Below are positions 43,085 to 56,402 of a DNA stretch of 64,000 nucleotides, in pieces. Source of the DNA: Diphasiastrum complanatum (taxonomy: Eukaryota > Streptophyta > Lycopodiopsida > Lycopodiales > Lycopodiaceae); assembly GCA_029204225.1 (NCBI GenBank), contig CM055099.1:62912642-62976641 (forward strand). Direction: 5' to 3'. Every line of letters starts with the position of its first letter. The first letter of the stretch is position 1. The notes beneath the pieces are model-generated. The model saw only the letters and a program-made list of their open reading frames with translations. It had not been told where the DNA came from and made no database searches. Made by a program: the position numbers and the translations under genes.

Positions 43085-45663
43085 CTAAAGCAATTGTTTC
43101 TACAACAATCAGAACAAATACCTCTTTGATAGGAAGTTTGCAGAAGCTTACAAACGCTCATAGATAATACACCATGTAATAGTCAAAAATTACAACCTTA
43201 AGGAGTCATTATCAATCCTATACCAGATGGAACAGATTGCATTACTATGGTGCTACAAACTTCTTCTTGAAAAAAACTGCAAAGACCAAAGTAGCAGATC
43301 CGAAATAAGTTCATATTTCATACAAATGGGGTTGACAAACAGGAACAGGAAACAAGGAACAGAATGATAGCATTGATTTGAATTCTGCACTACTTAAAAA
43401 GTGCTTCTGGACCATTCTAAGGCCCAACTTCACCTGTAGAATAGTGCTTAGTTTTCTACATACCCAAGCTCATCTTCCATTAAAACAACACACCGCATTT
43501 ATCACAGAGGAAAAATCTTTACAAGCAGTATGCACAATAGGCACCACCTCCTAGGACAAAAGCAAAGTAAATTTCACATGAGAAAAAATGACGAGTTCTC
43601 ATCAGCATGAACTTCACTAATAGGCAACAATGCAGGGAACTGGAGTCGGAACAGAAACTAACTAAGATGGAAATTTTCAAGATCAGGTAAAAAGGTTACC
43701 CTTATCTCTTCTTTTTCAAGAATCAGTTTAGGTTCTCTTCTCCCTAACACTGTTATCGTTCTTACTCCATGATACATTTCCTATTCAGTGCGTCAAACTA
43801 GGAATGACCAAAGAAAGTGCACAATAAATCAAGCTGTTCAAAAAGCCATTAGATCGTTGTAATCATCTATCTTGTCACTCCGTACACTACCTAGAGGCTA
43901 GTATATTAGAATAGCTGCAATGTCGCTGAACCTAACAAAAAAAGAGCTGTACAATATATTACATACCATGCTTTGCCAAGCAACAAAGTGATAGATATCA
44001 AACACGGAGTTTCTGTCATTCAGACCAGCACACAGCCTCATGCCTTCAGTTATAATCTGGTTTATTGCACACAATTGACTAGATGACTGAAGTCATTAGA
44101 TCCACTCTCATCAACCACCAAGTCAAGGCCTCCTAAATAAAAATCATATAAACTCTTACTTTAGGGAACGTAGAGATTTGCCCAGAACCAGGGAGGAGCA
44201 TTGCTTCCATTTGTAAGGGGTGAAATATAACTTGTCGGCTCCAATTGAGCCCTGCTTCTAAGGACCAGAGAAAGATCTATACTGCTATATTCCATATAGC
44301 TCACTCTACTTTCAAACAAAAACTCAAACAAGCAAAAAAATAAGGCCGAGCCTGAGAATTTCCACAAAGCCTTGACTTATTCAAGACTAGTTAGTCTAAA
44401 CATGTGTCATGCACGATACTTCTACCAAAGAGCCACATTAATATCGCCCTTGCTCAATATCTAAACACTTGAAAAATGCAAGGCACTGACTCCTAGTGAG
44501 GCACAGTATTGTATATTTATCTTCTAGAAACCTAGGAATCCTCTGAGGCAAGTCCTAAAGATATTATCCATTATTTTGAACCGTCTCATTTATATCTGTA
44601 TATTTCTAATTTGATAATCCGTCTGCTTTGACAATGTATATATACACTGTGCAGCTGTTGTATTAACAGGATAAAGAGCTGATCTCTTTAAGCTGGTCTT
44701 CAAGAGCGAACTACCTCAAGTTGGAGGCCTCTGGCTTCCTATAAAGGTTAGAATTGTTTATAAGCTATGAATTGTTTGCAAGCTTATTTAGTCTATCCTC
44801 TTGCATGTCAATCATAATAAAGGCTAGATGAAAGTTGGTGAGTACTGTTTAGAATAAAACCTTCGAGCTTGGTCATACTTTTTGTCAATAGCCTTGCTGG
44901 CATGGCAGATGGAGGAAGAACAGTTGAATACTCAGAGCCAATAATGAGTATCTATAGTTAGATATTGTCCTCATCTCCTCTACAAAAAGAATTAATATTC
45001 TAGACCATGGGGTAGAGTGCTCAAAGCTATGTTTATTGGTTCTTCTGCTGAAATCGATTTCTTGACCAGTAAGCTACAAAAGATCGTTTCAACACTGTAA
45101 ATTTGAGCATTCACCTGCAGACATTGATGCTTCTTGAGCATACAATACCAAACTCGCGTATTATGTTCAGTATTATAGCTAATGTGCAATTTATGTGATG
45201 CCTCTTTGAGTGAAGTTACTGTGAATTGTATTCCCACTCAAAATATCACCAAAAATATCATGGTACAACAGTTTATTTTCCATGCCTACATAGACCATAG
45301 TTTCCACAAAACAGATACGTACACCGAATAGGGGAAAATGTGCAAATGCCAAGGTCTCCTAAGAGATCATCAGTTTCAAAAGAACAATGTACGATAAAGA
45401 AAAAATATCTAGCTTGCTATGGCAACAAAATGAGGCCGGAAGTGGAAGACTTGTCAGGAGAGTGCAGATTTGAACTCAGATGTACATATGTTTTACATCA
45501 TACTTTCTATTAACGCAAAACTAACACAACACAACAATTTATTCATACCTCAAATTTGAGACACAATTTATGCTCTCAACCTGAAAGAAAAATAGCCATG
45601 CCATAATGAGCAATTAAATGCAAAGTATGTGGAAGGTCCCTCCGTAATAGCTAGTCTACTTAC
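43085..45663 (-). other. MOS1-like intron 5
   Basis: 2.6 kb, AT-rich, with donor GTAAGT at 45,663 and acceptor TTTAG ending at 43,085. No inserted element is recognised and only short random ORFs occur. Confidence 0.75.
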
Positions 45664-45760
45664 CATGCTGAGGGCAAGGTTCCTGAGTCTTCTCTGATCC
45701 AAGACTTGGAAAATCTCCATGTGACAAAGTAAATCGAGCCGGCTGGGGAGGCTTGTCAAC
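45664..45760 (-). CDS. MOS1: MOS1-like protein, 97-nt exon
   Basis: Between acceptor GATTCAG and donor CATG/GTAAG the frame reads VDKPPQPARFTLSHGDFPSL then GSEKTQEPCPQHG. The segment FTLSHGDFPSLGSEK is a MOS1 hallmark; flowering-plant proteins have a close variant, FSLTSGDFPTLGSEK. It starts at phase 0 and ends one base into a codon, matching both neighbours. It is isolated between introns of 2.6 and 6.4 kb, too short to be found by ORF length. Model residues 202-234. Confidence 0.92.
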
Positions 45761-46988
45761 CTGAATCATAAACATAATAGCTTTTTTTTAAAAACTACTC
45801 CTTTGCTTGCATGAAATTGATGCAACTTTCAATATATTCAGCAACGTATCGGTTTTAAAGGTCGTAATCAACTATGGCTCTCCGGAGCATGTTATGTAGT
45901 AAACAAGAATCCGCTACACATGAAATACGTCCACCAATTTTAATTAGACTGCATAATCACGTGCATTCAGCAGAAGGAGTCAGAAAACTTGACAACTTGG
46001 CATTTTCCAATTCACCTGCATCTTCCATTAGAAAACAAATCACGAAACATAGGCTTATATCTGAATCAGCCTGCCGTCACCAAAACGAACAAAGAGCCAT
46101 CAGCTCTGCTACTACAACCATCTAGGCCGCATGAAACTAGTATCTTGTAACAGATTGAAGCAGAGCCTACTTAGACAAGCAAATAAGACGATCATATATT
46201 TTACCACATGAAACATACTTAACAACCATCTGTCATACTAGATGAACCCAATTAAATCAACCTTCCTTTGATCACTGCCACCACCACTCTGCATGTTCAT
46301 GACATTACGGAACCTTCTACCACAAAAGAAAGTAACAATCAGTTCCCAACTAGAATCGCATCTCAAACTCAAACTCAACTATTCTAGCTCCAAATTCAAA
46401 CTTGATCCAATATCTATTTCGTTTCAGCTAAATTTTTAGCTTCAATAAAACAGATTTTACCATCTCTATATATGAGGTGTTTCCCTGTATCTTCCACTTT
46501 TTGTAAAACCTCTTTTCTTTCCAGCACTTGTACAAAGGTGAGGTCTTCATCCAAAAATATCTTGGTATGTTTCAGTTTATATCTTTAACGCAATACATCC
46601 CGTCGAGACTCCAACAAGGTGAAGCACGAGACCAAGGTGCTAGCCCAGGCTTAGTCCAAACCTTTGTCAAGATGATGGAGAGTAACTTCCAGAAAAATTT
46701 TGGCTTCTGTAAGGGCATCCTGATAATCCGGGATGCCTCTGACACGAACATTGAGGGCCTTTTGCTCTCGCAATAGGCTCTCAGTAAGTAGCAGAAATGA
46801 AAGAAACTAGAGCATCCGATTTACCTAGACCTTTGAGCACATTTGCCCAAGATTGACGATGTTCCACTTTACTTTTGAGTTGCTGGATCGTAGGTGAAGT
46901 AGCTAGGTGAGAGGATGATGAGCATTAGATGGCTGCAATTTCCTGTTTGAGTTTTACGATGGATGCATCTGTCCGCTGCAGAAGGAGG

Positions 46989-47245
46989 GAATGTATGGAC
47001 ACTTGGGAATGGAAATGTATTCAAAAGTGGGAACATGGGAATGCCATGTTATCATTTTTAAATATAGAATGATAAAAAAGTAGAATATTTTTATTTAAAT
47101 AAATGAAAACATTGTTCCTTGTGTTTGGTAACACATTCCCATTGTTCCTTGTGTTTGGGAACATGGGAACACGTTCCCAGAAGTTCATCGTGTCTGGGAA
47201 CGTGGGAACACATTCCCAAGGCTTGGGAATGAGTTCCCTGGTAAC
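46989..47245. repeat. GGGAAC/GTTCCC-rich repeat, MITE-like
   Basis: About 250 bp in which GGGAAT, GGGAAC, ATTCCCA and GTTCCC words recur in both orientations, with an AT-rich centre and a local duplication of CATTGTTCCTTGTGTTTGG. The ends (TTGGGAATGG, CTTGGGAATGAG) can fold on each other. The boundaries and target duplication are not clear. Confidence 0.45.
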
Positions 47246-49879
47246 TATGAGACTCCAGATTGCTTCCAGGTGGTGATCACAATTACAGGGCTGAATCGTG
47301 ACTGAGCCCAGTTTTCTAGGTCTCCTATACTAGCATCAAAGAGGAGGTGAGATCTAGGGGCACCTGGAGATTCCTCCTGCTAAGATTGACTAGATCTTGC
47401 TAAACTTTCTGGACCTCAACATGAGAGCGAAAAGAAGATAGCAATATCTAAGTAGGAACAGCCAATGAAAATAGGTGGAGAGATATTGCGGAAACCTTCG
47501 TGAAAAACATTGTGAAGTGTGCTATGTGATCATGAATCATAACGCAGCAAGTAACTCGTGTTGCAGGTCACTCACACTTCGTGGCCCAAGAATGTGGAAG
47601 AATAGTAGAAGTTGAAACAGTCCATTTAGTAGAAGCTGAAACAATTCATCTCTCCATCTTCCTACATATAGCTGGCGTACTTGTAAAAATCATATGGGCA
47701 AAAGGATCGTTCACAGAGAGCAAAGAAAAATATATGCAATCTATCATGATCACTGCAGCCCGAAGGAGAATGGTCCCCTGCATCCCAAAAACTTGGAGGG
47801 CTCCATTGCAATGTGGTGATAGCAGACGACAGTCAGCAATTTGGGACATCTGCAGCTTGGTTTGGGAAACCAGAGCAATTCATGTAGATCCTTCTACTGA
47901 AAGCTACTTATAAAAGAGACAGCTGCCTCATCAATGCAGTCCAAATATGTAAATATTGTTGCAGTCAATCATTTACTGCACAATCTTAAAATGCCAAAGG
48001 ATTGATTGAAAGTTGCTATCAAAGAGTCATATGAGTCTTTCTCCTCTTGATCCAAATGAAAGACTACCATAGGAGTTTTGTGATAAAATCCAGAGATACC
48101 AGATCTGACTGTCCAAACATAAGCCAGTAGACAATATCGGACTTCTTCTCCATCTCAAAAGGCTCACTGAGAAAACTGGGAGTGAGGACTGACATTAGGG
48201 AGGAAACTGCACTGCTTAATTTTCTTCATTGCTTCTGATTTCAGTTTGTTTAGGAGGGAGTATATTTGCAGTACCGTCAGATTCAATGCTCAAAGACAGT
48301 CAATCACCCTTCATAGTCCACAAAATATCTACTACTAAAGAGCTAAAACAATCGATCTGTAGAGAGTTTAGTGAGAGAGGTAAGGAGATGGACCACATAA
48401 AGGGGGTTCCTATGGCCATATCCCAGGACTTCGTAACAAGGTGACTGCCTAGATCCAGAAGAAATAAAGTTCAGCATTATCACTATAGAGCAATTGAGCA
48501 GCAGCGTTAAAGCTTTGCACAAGACCTATCAGCAGTGCATACAACTTTCACGAAAGTGGTCACTAAGCTTGCCAGTCATCAATCTCTTACCCAAAAGAGC
48601 GCCCCTCCACCTTCAAGCCCTCCCCCGTTACCCAATGTCCCTCCACCTGCCCCTATGCAGACGTGGGATGACTCTAGACTGAAACAAAGGGCAAGGTCGA
48701 GCTTGTTCAAAGATCTTAAACCACCTGCCACCTGGTCCTAACAGTCAGGACTCGGGAGAAAGATAGAAAATTTGACGTTTTGCAAACTTCAACAATAAAT
48801 GGAGAAGCCTTTTTATATCAAAAAATACAACTGAGGAGTTGAAGGTGGTCGAAACTAGTTTGTAACTCAGATATAATGCCTACAAAGGGTGGATGAACCT
48901 AGTCAAGTCCCCCACACCTGGCAAGAGAGTCTGAGTGGGCCTTTATCACAGAATTTTTACATGAAAATGAGTTGGAAAGAGTCAAGAAGGCTTGGGAGAA
49001 ATAATTATGGAAAGGTCTCTCACATAATATATTTCTGTTCATAGACAAGCTATTGTGAAATTCAAGATGATATATATTGCAAGTTGAGAGGAACGTTTGC
49101 TAAAGGGCTAAAAAGGGATTGAGAGGTTGAATACATTACAAGTAGAAACCTTGAGCAGACCATTAGCAGGCACAAATTTATGATGATGGACTTCAGGTTT
49201 AGTTGATGTTCAAACTTCACTCTCGTGACAGCTGTTCCCCTCAAAATTCGAATTCCCTAATCTGAATTTGTTAACCTGGAGATAATTTCTTCATGTGAAA
49301 GAAGTATCTTTACATTTCTCCTAGAAAAGAGGCAATAGCCACTTACAAACTTGGAGCAAGTCATAGACCATCAAGTTTGTAAATGACTAACATAAAGCTT
49401 CAATTTAAGTTTCCATCTTTACAAAAAATATTTGGAATTGATTCAACATACTACTTACTTTAGATGCATAATATATAATGTAGCAGTCATGAGGTTCTGC
49501 TCAACAAATCTTCAGGAAAATGTTCTTATGGAAAAAGTGTACTGAGCTATTTAAGGCCACTTTTGATGGCCATTTTTGTACACACTTCAATTCCCGTATT
49601 CAACAGAAAGATACTCATTTCGTGAGAATCTTACATTTGCTTCACTGCAAGGATTTATCGAACAAAACAAAGATCGAGTTTTCACAAGTGAATCCCTGAT
49701 ATAAAACCATTTTTTTCATGCCTCATTCCGACATAGGCTATTGCAATCTGTACAGTTACCAAAATGCTGCGCTATCCATTACTATTCCTTCTTACTACTT
49801 GGACCATTGTGAACATGATTGTTCCCCGTTGAAGAGTTGCATGATTCTTCGACCATGGTACAGTCAAGTGTGTTCTTAC

Positions 49880-50000
49880 GGATCTGATATCACTGTAACA
49901 ACTCAGCTCATTCATGCACGTGTTTCAAAACTTAAGGATCTGATACCACTGTAACAACTCAGCTCATTCACTACACATGTTTCAAAAGACTCAGCTCATT
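49880..50000. repeat. 57-bp tandem duplication with primer-site-like motif
   Basis: Units begin GATCTGATATCACTGTAACA (49,880) and GATCTGATACCACTGTAACA (49,937) and continue ACTCAGCTCATTCA to GTTTCAAAA. The minus strand reads TTACAG then TGGTATCAGATC, resembling an LTR end plus primer-binding site, so this may be what is left of a retrotransposon leader. Confidence 0.6.
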
Positions 50001-50561
50001 CATGCAATAAATCCATCACATGAACATAAGAGCTATTATTGTATGGGCATTCTTATAATCAACTGGTAAGGCAAAAGGGAAGCATGGATCCTTTGCTTCA
50101 GCTAGCAACAATTTTCTCTCCCTCTCTCCTGTTCCACTCGCTATAAGCTCCCTCTGCTGGAAAGGTGCAATCTTCCCCTATCTTGTTGGCTGTGAGCCAA
50201 CTTCTTCCTCCTCTCTTGGCAGTGAGCAAACTATGATTCATTATCGTGGCAGCAATCAGGGCTCTGCATTTGCCTGAATCAAGTTATAGCCCATTTTCTA
50301 CTTGGAACCCCATATTTCCTCTATGAGCTGCATAAACGTGTGTCTCTAAATCCCCATCAAGACATTCTATAATTTTAAATCTTTGCAAATCTAAAACTTA
50401 TCTTGCATCTTGTAAATAACTACCCAGACACATTTCTCCTATCTAAGACAATAAGCCAATACACTTTAACTCACTTACGATGGAGCCTAGGATGATCAAA
50501 TCTATGACAAATAGAGTGAGACCGCATAATGGACATCAATTGACAGTCAAAATATGTTCTA

Positions 50562-51219
50562 TACCATAGTCCATAGTTGCACAGAATCGCGTTTCTGGGA
50601 GGAGACGTTTCGGAAAACTCGTTTCTCCTCCCAGAATCGCAAAAAAAAAAAAAAAAAAAAATTGGAAAAATAGCTTATGGCTAAAATTTTTTTAGGGGAT
50701 CAATGGTCAAACGAGCGTTTTGCCTCTCAAAAGTGCAATAGATGGGTCACAAACAGATCTTATTTTCAATAGCTATTTGGTTGTTATTTGCTCTGGTTTT
50801 CAATAAATGCTCAGGGGGTTCGGGGGGCGGTAGCCCCCCGAGAAACAGGGGGTCCGGGGGGCGGTAGCCCCCCGGTGGGGGGTTTGGGGAGCCTCTTCAT
50901 GACTTGGCCTTCCAACGCCCTAAGCGAAAACACACTTACTGGGACCATCTGTGATCGTAACAAACAGGCTAAAGGTTAGTTTTGAATTTTTATCCTTGAC
51001 AGAACCCGACATGGATTAATGCACCTGAACTGGACCATCCTGCACCCAAAATAGTCGGTAAATTACACAGTAATTATGCTCTTAATTAGAGCTTTCACCT
51101 GATACACATATTGCACAAAAAAAACCAAAAAAAAAAAAAAATTAAAAAAAACGTTTCTGAAAAAAAATTCCATATTTCCGAAACGCGTTTCAGAAACGCA
51201 GTGCAACTATGTACCATAC
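50562..51219. mobile_element. MITE with CATAGTTGCAC inverted ends
   Basis: The left end CATAGTTGCACAGAATCGCG (50,572) and right end AACGCAGTGCAACTATG (ending 51,211) are inverted at CATAGTTGCAC, followed by GCGTTTC words on both sides. The nearby direct words TACCATAG (50,562) and TACCATAC (51,212) could be an 8-bp target duplication, although two bases lie between the left one and the inverted end. The interior has poly-A runs and a tandem GC hairpin block. The ORF at 50,788 is incidental. Confidence 0.6.
50814..50886. repeat. Tandem GC-rich hairpins inside the MITE
   Basis: Two adjacent units carry GGGGGGCGGTAGCCCCCCG. Each can fold into a stem of at least six G-C pairs with a GGTA loop. 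They are separated by AGAAACAGGGGGTCC. They stand out sharply in an AT-rich intron. Confidence 0.85.
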
Positions 51220-52180
51220 TGATAATGCAATGTGATGCTGAAATCCTCTATTATAGGAAATAGCCAGTCATTAGCAAAACGTGTATAGATAGTGAAAAAG
51301 ACAGCACTAGATTGCAACCACATCCCAATTGTAGTGTTTGTTGATCTTTGGAAATCATGTTGTGCATGGTAAGCCAGAGTTCTGTTGTAATCCTAAACGA
51401 TGTATAATAGTTTGCATACATTTATGGCAGGTATTCACTCCTTCAGAATTTTCCCCTGCCAAGAGTGGGTAGTTTTTGTATGTGCTCATTTTTCTGGTGT
51501 TCTTGATTTTTTTCTGCATTGACTTCAGTTTACTTTGTTTGCCATTATTTACCATTTGTACTCATGAAACTAACAAACATGTAACATTTTGTCAACCAAA
51601 CATTTGAACCACAGTTTCACACCTTTATAATGTTTGCCACACCTTTCTTCCCTTGGGTGAAGAAAATATGCACAAGAGCGATAAGAGAAAATAAGTAGTT
51701 GATTAATTCAGCAACGGTTTACCAGAAATAAAATAGTTTTTCCATGTCTTTGAGCTTCCAATTCCTACAAATAACATACAACAGTGTGGTGTTTCAAATG
51801 AGTTCGAATAAACATTCAATCTCACATGAATGTAACAATAGAGTATCCAGATTTTATTACCATTAAAAGAAAACCTGATTATACCAATTCAACCGATAGT
51901 ACTTGCTTGTGCATGTTTGAAGAGATGTATGCTTCTACAGAAAGATTGGTCACAACAATAGAGGCCTTGTTAATGGTTTGAAGCACAAGAAATCTTCAAA
52001 ACTTGGGGTGATAACATCAAACCCATGCAGAGATTCCTAGCTTCACATACAAAGCTACTTTTCACTCAATAGCTCGAACAAACCTTGATAAACCACCTGA
52101 ATAACATGTTACATTCTTGACATAAATACAATGACCAATTGCTACAAAAAGAAGAAAAGAAGAAAAGAAGAACTCCTTAC

Positions 52181-52613
52181 AAGAATTTTTTTTTCACGTG
52201 CCCCCCATGCCTGAGAAGGTGCTATTCCTGCATAAGATTCAGAGGATCGTGCAGAAGTTCCCTGCAGATTGGCAGGCCACGTCTCTGCACTTCTAGGTCG
52301 ATTCAGGGTTGGTTGGGAATGACTCTGACCTAGAACTCCTGATGCAGACGCTGGACGTGATGTGGGAAAATTCCATGCATTGGCTTCATTAATCAGCTCT
52401 TGTGTTTGCCGATTGCTATCAGCAGTAGATGGACGGGTTCCACTTCCAGCCGATGAAGGGCGAGAAGCAGATCCAACCAATACACCATTGCTTGTTGTAG
52501 AAGTTCCCCATGGTGCTCTACTTACAGGCGGCGAGACACTCTGCTGACTGTTTCCCCAAACGTTGCCACTTGTTGGTGGAGAGCGCCCAGCAGATCCCCA
52601 GCTGACGCTACCT
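52181..52613 (-). CDS. MOS1: MOS1-like protein, Ser-rich N-terminal exon
   Basis: 433 nt between acceptor TTATTATGCAG and donor CTT/GTAAGG. The frame reads GSVSWGSAGRSPPTSGNVWG, later SASRPSSAGSGTRPSTADSN and SRPASASGVLGQSHSQPTLN, then RPRSAETWPANLQGTSARSS. The RPSSxGSxTRPSTADS and RPxSAxT pattern is shared with flowering-plant MOS1 directly after the BAT2 N-terminal core. Both splice phases agree with the neighbours. Model residues 57-201. Confidence 0.92.
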
Positions 52614-52896
52614 CTGCATAATAAGAAAGGATAAAATTTAATAAGAAACAATTACGTCACGGGATATTAGCTTCACAGTTTATCAAGCAGTTACTTTTTT
52701 GAAAGTGATTTTCTTGAGATGTCACACTCCCTTCACTTTAAAGAGTCCCCATACTTGGAGAATATATCATACACCACAAAAAAGTTCAAACAATAGATAA
52801 CCGAGGTGGTCAGTTTACAAGGACACCCTTTCCTCTACTTGAGGCCAGGAGTTCGACTCCAATCTGCCACACGACATACGAGGAAAAAAACCTCAC

Positions 52897-52941
52897 CTGG
52901 GAACAATTTCAACATTTGGGTCAAGTCCACGATTTTCCAAC
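52897..52941 (-). CDS. MOS1: MOS1-like protein, 45-nt exon
   Basis: Between acceptor CCTGTACAG and donor CCCAG/GTGAGG the frame reads LENRGLDPNVEIVPR, part of the most conserved BAT2 N-terminal motif (PINLPSQRLENxGLDPNVEIVPKG). It completes the Arg codon from the upstream exon and leaves AG to be completed to Arg by the next. Model residues 42-57. Confidence 0.93.
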
Positions 52942-53167
52942 CTGTACAGCACTAACAGAATCAAAATGCTATAAAAATGCTTCTAATCAAACTAGATCCC
53001 AAGCTATCAAACACATATGAAGAGAGCATCAAAATGCTTCGAAAATACTTCTAATCAAATCCCAAGCTGTCAACAAATAACTGTAAGGTCAAAATTCCTG
53101 CAAGAATATAAACTTGATCTTTTACATGACTTTTACAGGTTCTAGATAATTTGATATTACAACTGAC

Positions 53168-53248
53168 CGCTGACTGGGTAAATTGATAGGCTTAGGCACA
53201 GCAGGAATTTTGCCGAGTACAGTCATGCCCCTTCGAGCTGAAACTCCC
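53168..53248 (-). CDS. MOS1: MOS1-like protein, core BAT2-N exon
   Basis: 81 nt between acceptor GATCTTCAG (ending 53,249) and donor CAGCG/GTCAG. The frame reads GVSARRGMTVLGKIPAVPKP then INLPSQR, which aligns with the flowering-plant start RRxGMTxLGKVAVPKPINLPSQR. If the upstream coding exon is wrong, the ATG inside GMTVLGK is a fallback start. Model residues 15-42. Confidence 0.92.
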
Positions 53249-56200
53249 CTGAAGATCACGTTACAGAAAACAAAAAGTAGCATTCAAAAGAATAAGCAAA
53301 CGATGCTCATGTCCTGAATTTGCTACTAATCCCAGAAAAAAAAGTTTTTTAAACTCCATAAAAGAAAATATACGTATGATTGACATTTGCAGGCAATTAA
53401 AAAAGCAAAATTTTCATTCTTAACAAATCCATACAACTTATCCAGCTATTATAAACAGAAGCTTTGACCAAAAAGGTCAAAATGACAGTTGCATTCACAA
53501 AACGAAGACTGAAGTAGCCCACAAGTGGATTATCCAAAACCTGACGAGAGAAAGTAAAAGTTGTAAAATCTAACATATAAAGCAGACAACAGATGAGTAC
53601 AGTAACAAAGTGCTTCCATGTCAAATACTGTATAGCCTGATGCACAGCATGGGCCACTAGAGCCCAAACCAGAACATCTAAAGTCAATTAAGTAAGATAA
53701 TGTCAAAAATAATAATCGTTGACACGAGATAATACCATGGGGCCTGAGACCCAAGCAGATATGCACACAATAAGTTACTCTATAGGAAGATCCTGACACA
53801 CCACTGAAACTGCAATAATAGACAACAAAAGAAACATGAAAGTTACAGAAACATATGCACTACTGTTGCAGACTATTGAAAGAACCATCGTGGAGTAAAA
53901 TTGTTGAATGAGGATCATGCTATACGAATGGAAGAGAAAAGCCAAATGAATACATAATATTGCATTGCACTAGAACGTGTTCGGAAATTAGGGTTAGGGT
54001 TTTCTGTAATGCAAAAAAATAAAAAATAATAATTTGCTTTTTTTTTACAAAGGCCTGCAATTTTTTTAGTTCTCCTTGAGATTTTTTTTGGAGAAATGTC
54101 AAAAAAAATGAGCTAAACTACAATAAGAGGGTTGCTAGAACACATCTTGTTGGAACGTGCATCAAAAACCAAGGAGACTTGCAATTATTGCAAACACAGT
54201 CTATTTCAAGAAGAAAGACTATGATAGTCTCTCTTTCACGTATTCTTAGTTGAGCACAGATAATTCCAAAAATGTTCTGAACATAATGCCTCTTTGTTGC
54301 AGCTGACTATTTGAACAAGCTACCATAGACTACGCTAAACTTTGATTTGGTGCCTAATCATTAAGGAGATTCATACCATGTTTATACTTTATGACTGCAA
54401 CCAATTGGGGTTCAACTTAAAACTTGGCAAATTTAAGTTAGAGCTCATAGCATAGTGACAAAAAAATTTCCAGCATAGTAACACAAAGTTTAAGCAGAAT
54501 ACTGATTTTTCCCAAAAAAAAAATTGCGTTCCGGGTCCTTGACCAATTGCAGCGAAATGCATTCCGCTGCAACTAAGATACATAAATATGTATTAAATCA
54601 AACAAAGTAGTATAAGAACTCAGCTGGACACAAATGGATACCATGCCAATCAGATGGACCAAATGTGGCAGTCAACAGGTTGAACAAATTCACATTTATT
54701 TGCAGTAAAACTTATATAAAAAGTTAATAATGAGAAACGCAAAGGCATAGCAACATAGAATCATTACTACTATAGCACTTCATATGATGTCATGAAGGAA
54801 TACTGGTGTTGCCACATTGCTAAAGAATAAGCGCATAATCCAGGATCCGATATGAGCTCGATAATGACCCCGTAGCAACTACCCATACCACCATCATCGA
54901 TCGATGATGTGGCAATGGCCATGCATTAGAGCAAAGACGTCTAAATGGACATGTATAATGCACAAATGAAGAATGGAGCGGGCACCATATCGAGATATAA
55001 TAATAGTCAAAATCCTCAGACGTACCAAACAGAGAGGAATGTCGTGCAATGAAATACCAAATCTAGAAAGGTGATAATAACGCAGATAGGTGCTGCCTAG
55101 TACATGTCAGTCATGTTGGATATGGTTAGCTTGGCAACTAGTTATGCATTACAAGCTTATGTTTCTGTGTTGTTCGTTGTTTACACACTTGTGCTCTGCT
55201 GTACTTGTTGTGTCAGGTTGTATCACATTCTTGGCTTGTTGTGCTGTTTCTACGTCACATTCCTGGTTCCTGTTGAACCTTGGCCTTGTCATGCATTAAA
55301 AAGGACCATTGGTTATTCCTGTTGAATGATTATTGCTGTCATACATCTGTACAGGTATCTTGGACACATTTTTCTCAATCTTCCAGTACATCCATTGATT
55401 ACTTTGTTATGGTTCCTCATGACAGATTCATTACTGCTATCACGTGGTAATTGTTAAATGGTATGGAACACAAACATACATATCAAGGGAGAAATGTCAA
55501 AATATTCCAAGCAGCAGTAAAGACCAGTAGTGCCACTTGAACGCATTATAACATGAGACAGTACTCCCAAAGATATGTCAAAGTAAACGTATAGCCCAAA
55601 CTAACTCCAAACATGCGGCTCAACCTAAGCTATAGAAGTATGGACTTTAATGGCTCCATATGAACAAAAGCTCTTAGTCAAGCATGTACACCTAAATACT
55701 CAGCTCTACAATCACAAAAACAGATCCCTGAATAGTACTGCATAAGGAGCCATAGTATTCAAATTTATACATATGTTTTTCAGCAAACCTACAACCACTT
55801 CTTAGTCAGTACAATAGTTCAAGTGAGAAATATCCTTTTCCAAGATAATCTGATGTGGGACCAATGGTTTACCACCAATCATGCGTGATAACATGGAGAT
55901 TTGAAGGCCAAAAAAAATAAGCACAATCAAAGATCAGTGCACCATGTCTCTGCTGCATCATCACCGGATGTGTGACCGGAGGTTAAAAAAGAAGACACCT
56001 TGAGCATCATGTGCGTGCTTAACCGCTCCATATTAACTAGGAAAGATTGTCCCGTTCATAATCGATTAGTAACTTCATGATTCATTCTTGATGCTACAGA
56101 TTGGTGAACTAATAGTCACGCCCAAGTATGTATATGACAAAACCACCTTTGGTGATTGATAATTGATTGCCCAATGTCAAGGCTTATCTCTGCGTTAAAA

Positions 56201-56352
56201 ATCTAGATGTGTTAAAGATCATGATTCTAATATTGTTCATAATGGCCTCTCACCATTTATGCTAACAAAAATAGTGTAGTTCATCAATATGGTTCCGCAG
56301 CCCCTCACTTGACGAGAGATCAAATACACATCATCAACATATGGTAGGATGA

Positions 56353-56358
56353 ATATAT

Positions 56359-56398
<40 letters not shown>
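56353..56398. repeat. (TA)n microsatellite
   Basis: A run of TA repeats with a few TACA interruptions at the left, between ATGAATATATATACATACAT and ACATATG. Confidence 0.95.

Positions 56399-56402
<4 letters not shown>

Larger units (their letters stand above)
45761..52180 (-). other. MOS1-like intron 4, repeat-rich
   Basis: 6.4 kb between donor CTT/GTAAGG and acceptor GATTCAG. It contains a GGGAAC/GTTCCC-rich repeat (46,989-47,245), a tandem duplication with a primer-site-like motif (49,880-50,000) and a MITE with GC-rich hairpins (50,572-51,211). Short ORFs in 46,500-48,750 have no recognisable domain. No other host gene is evident. Confidence 0.7.

Noticed and set aside
55090-55325. Two hydrophobic Leu/Cys-rich ORFs, superficially membrane-like
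   Set aside because: T-rich intron sequence gives such translations by chance. No start context, partner exon or family match is seen.
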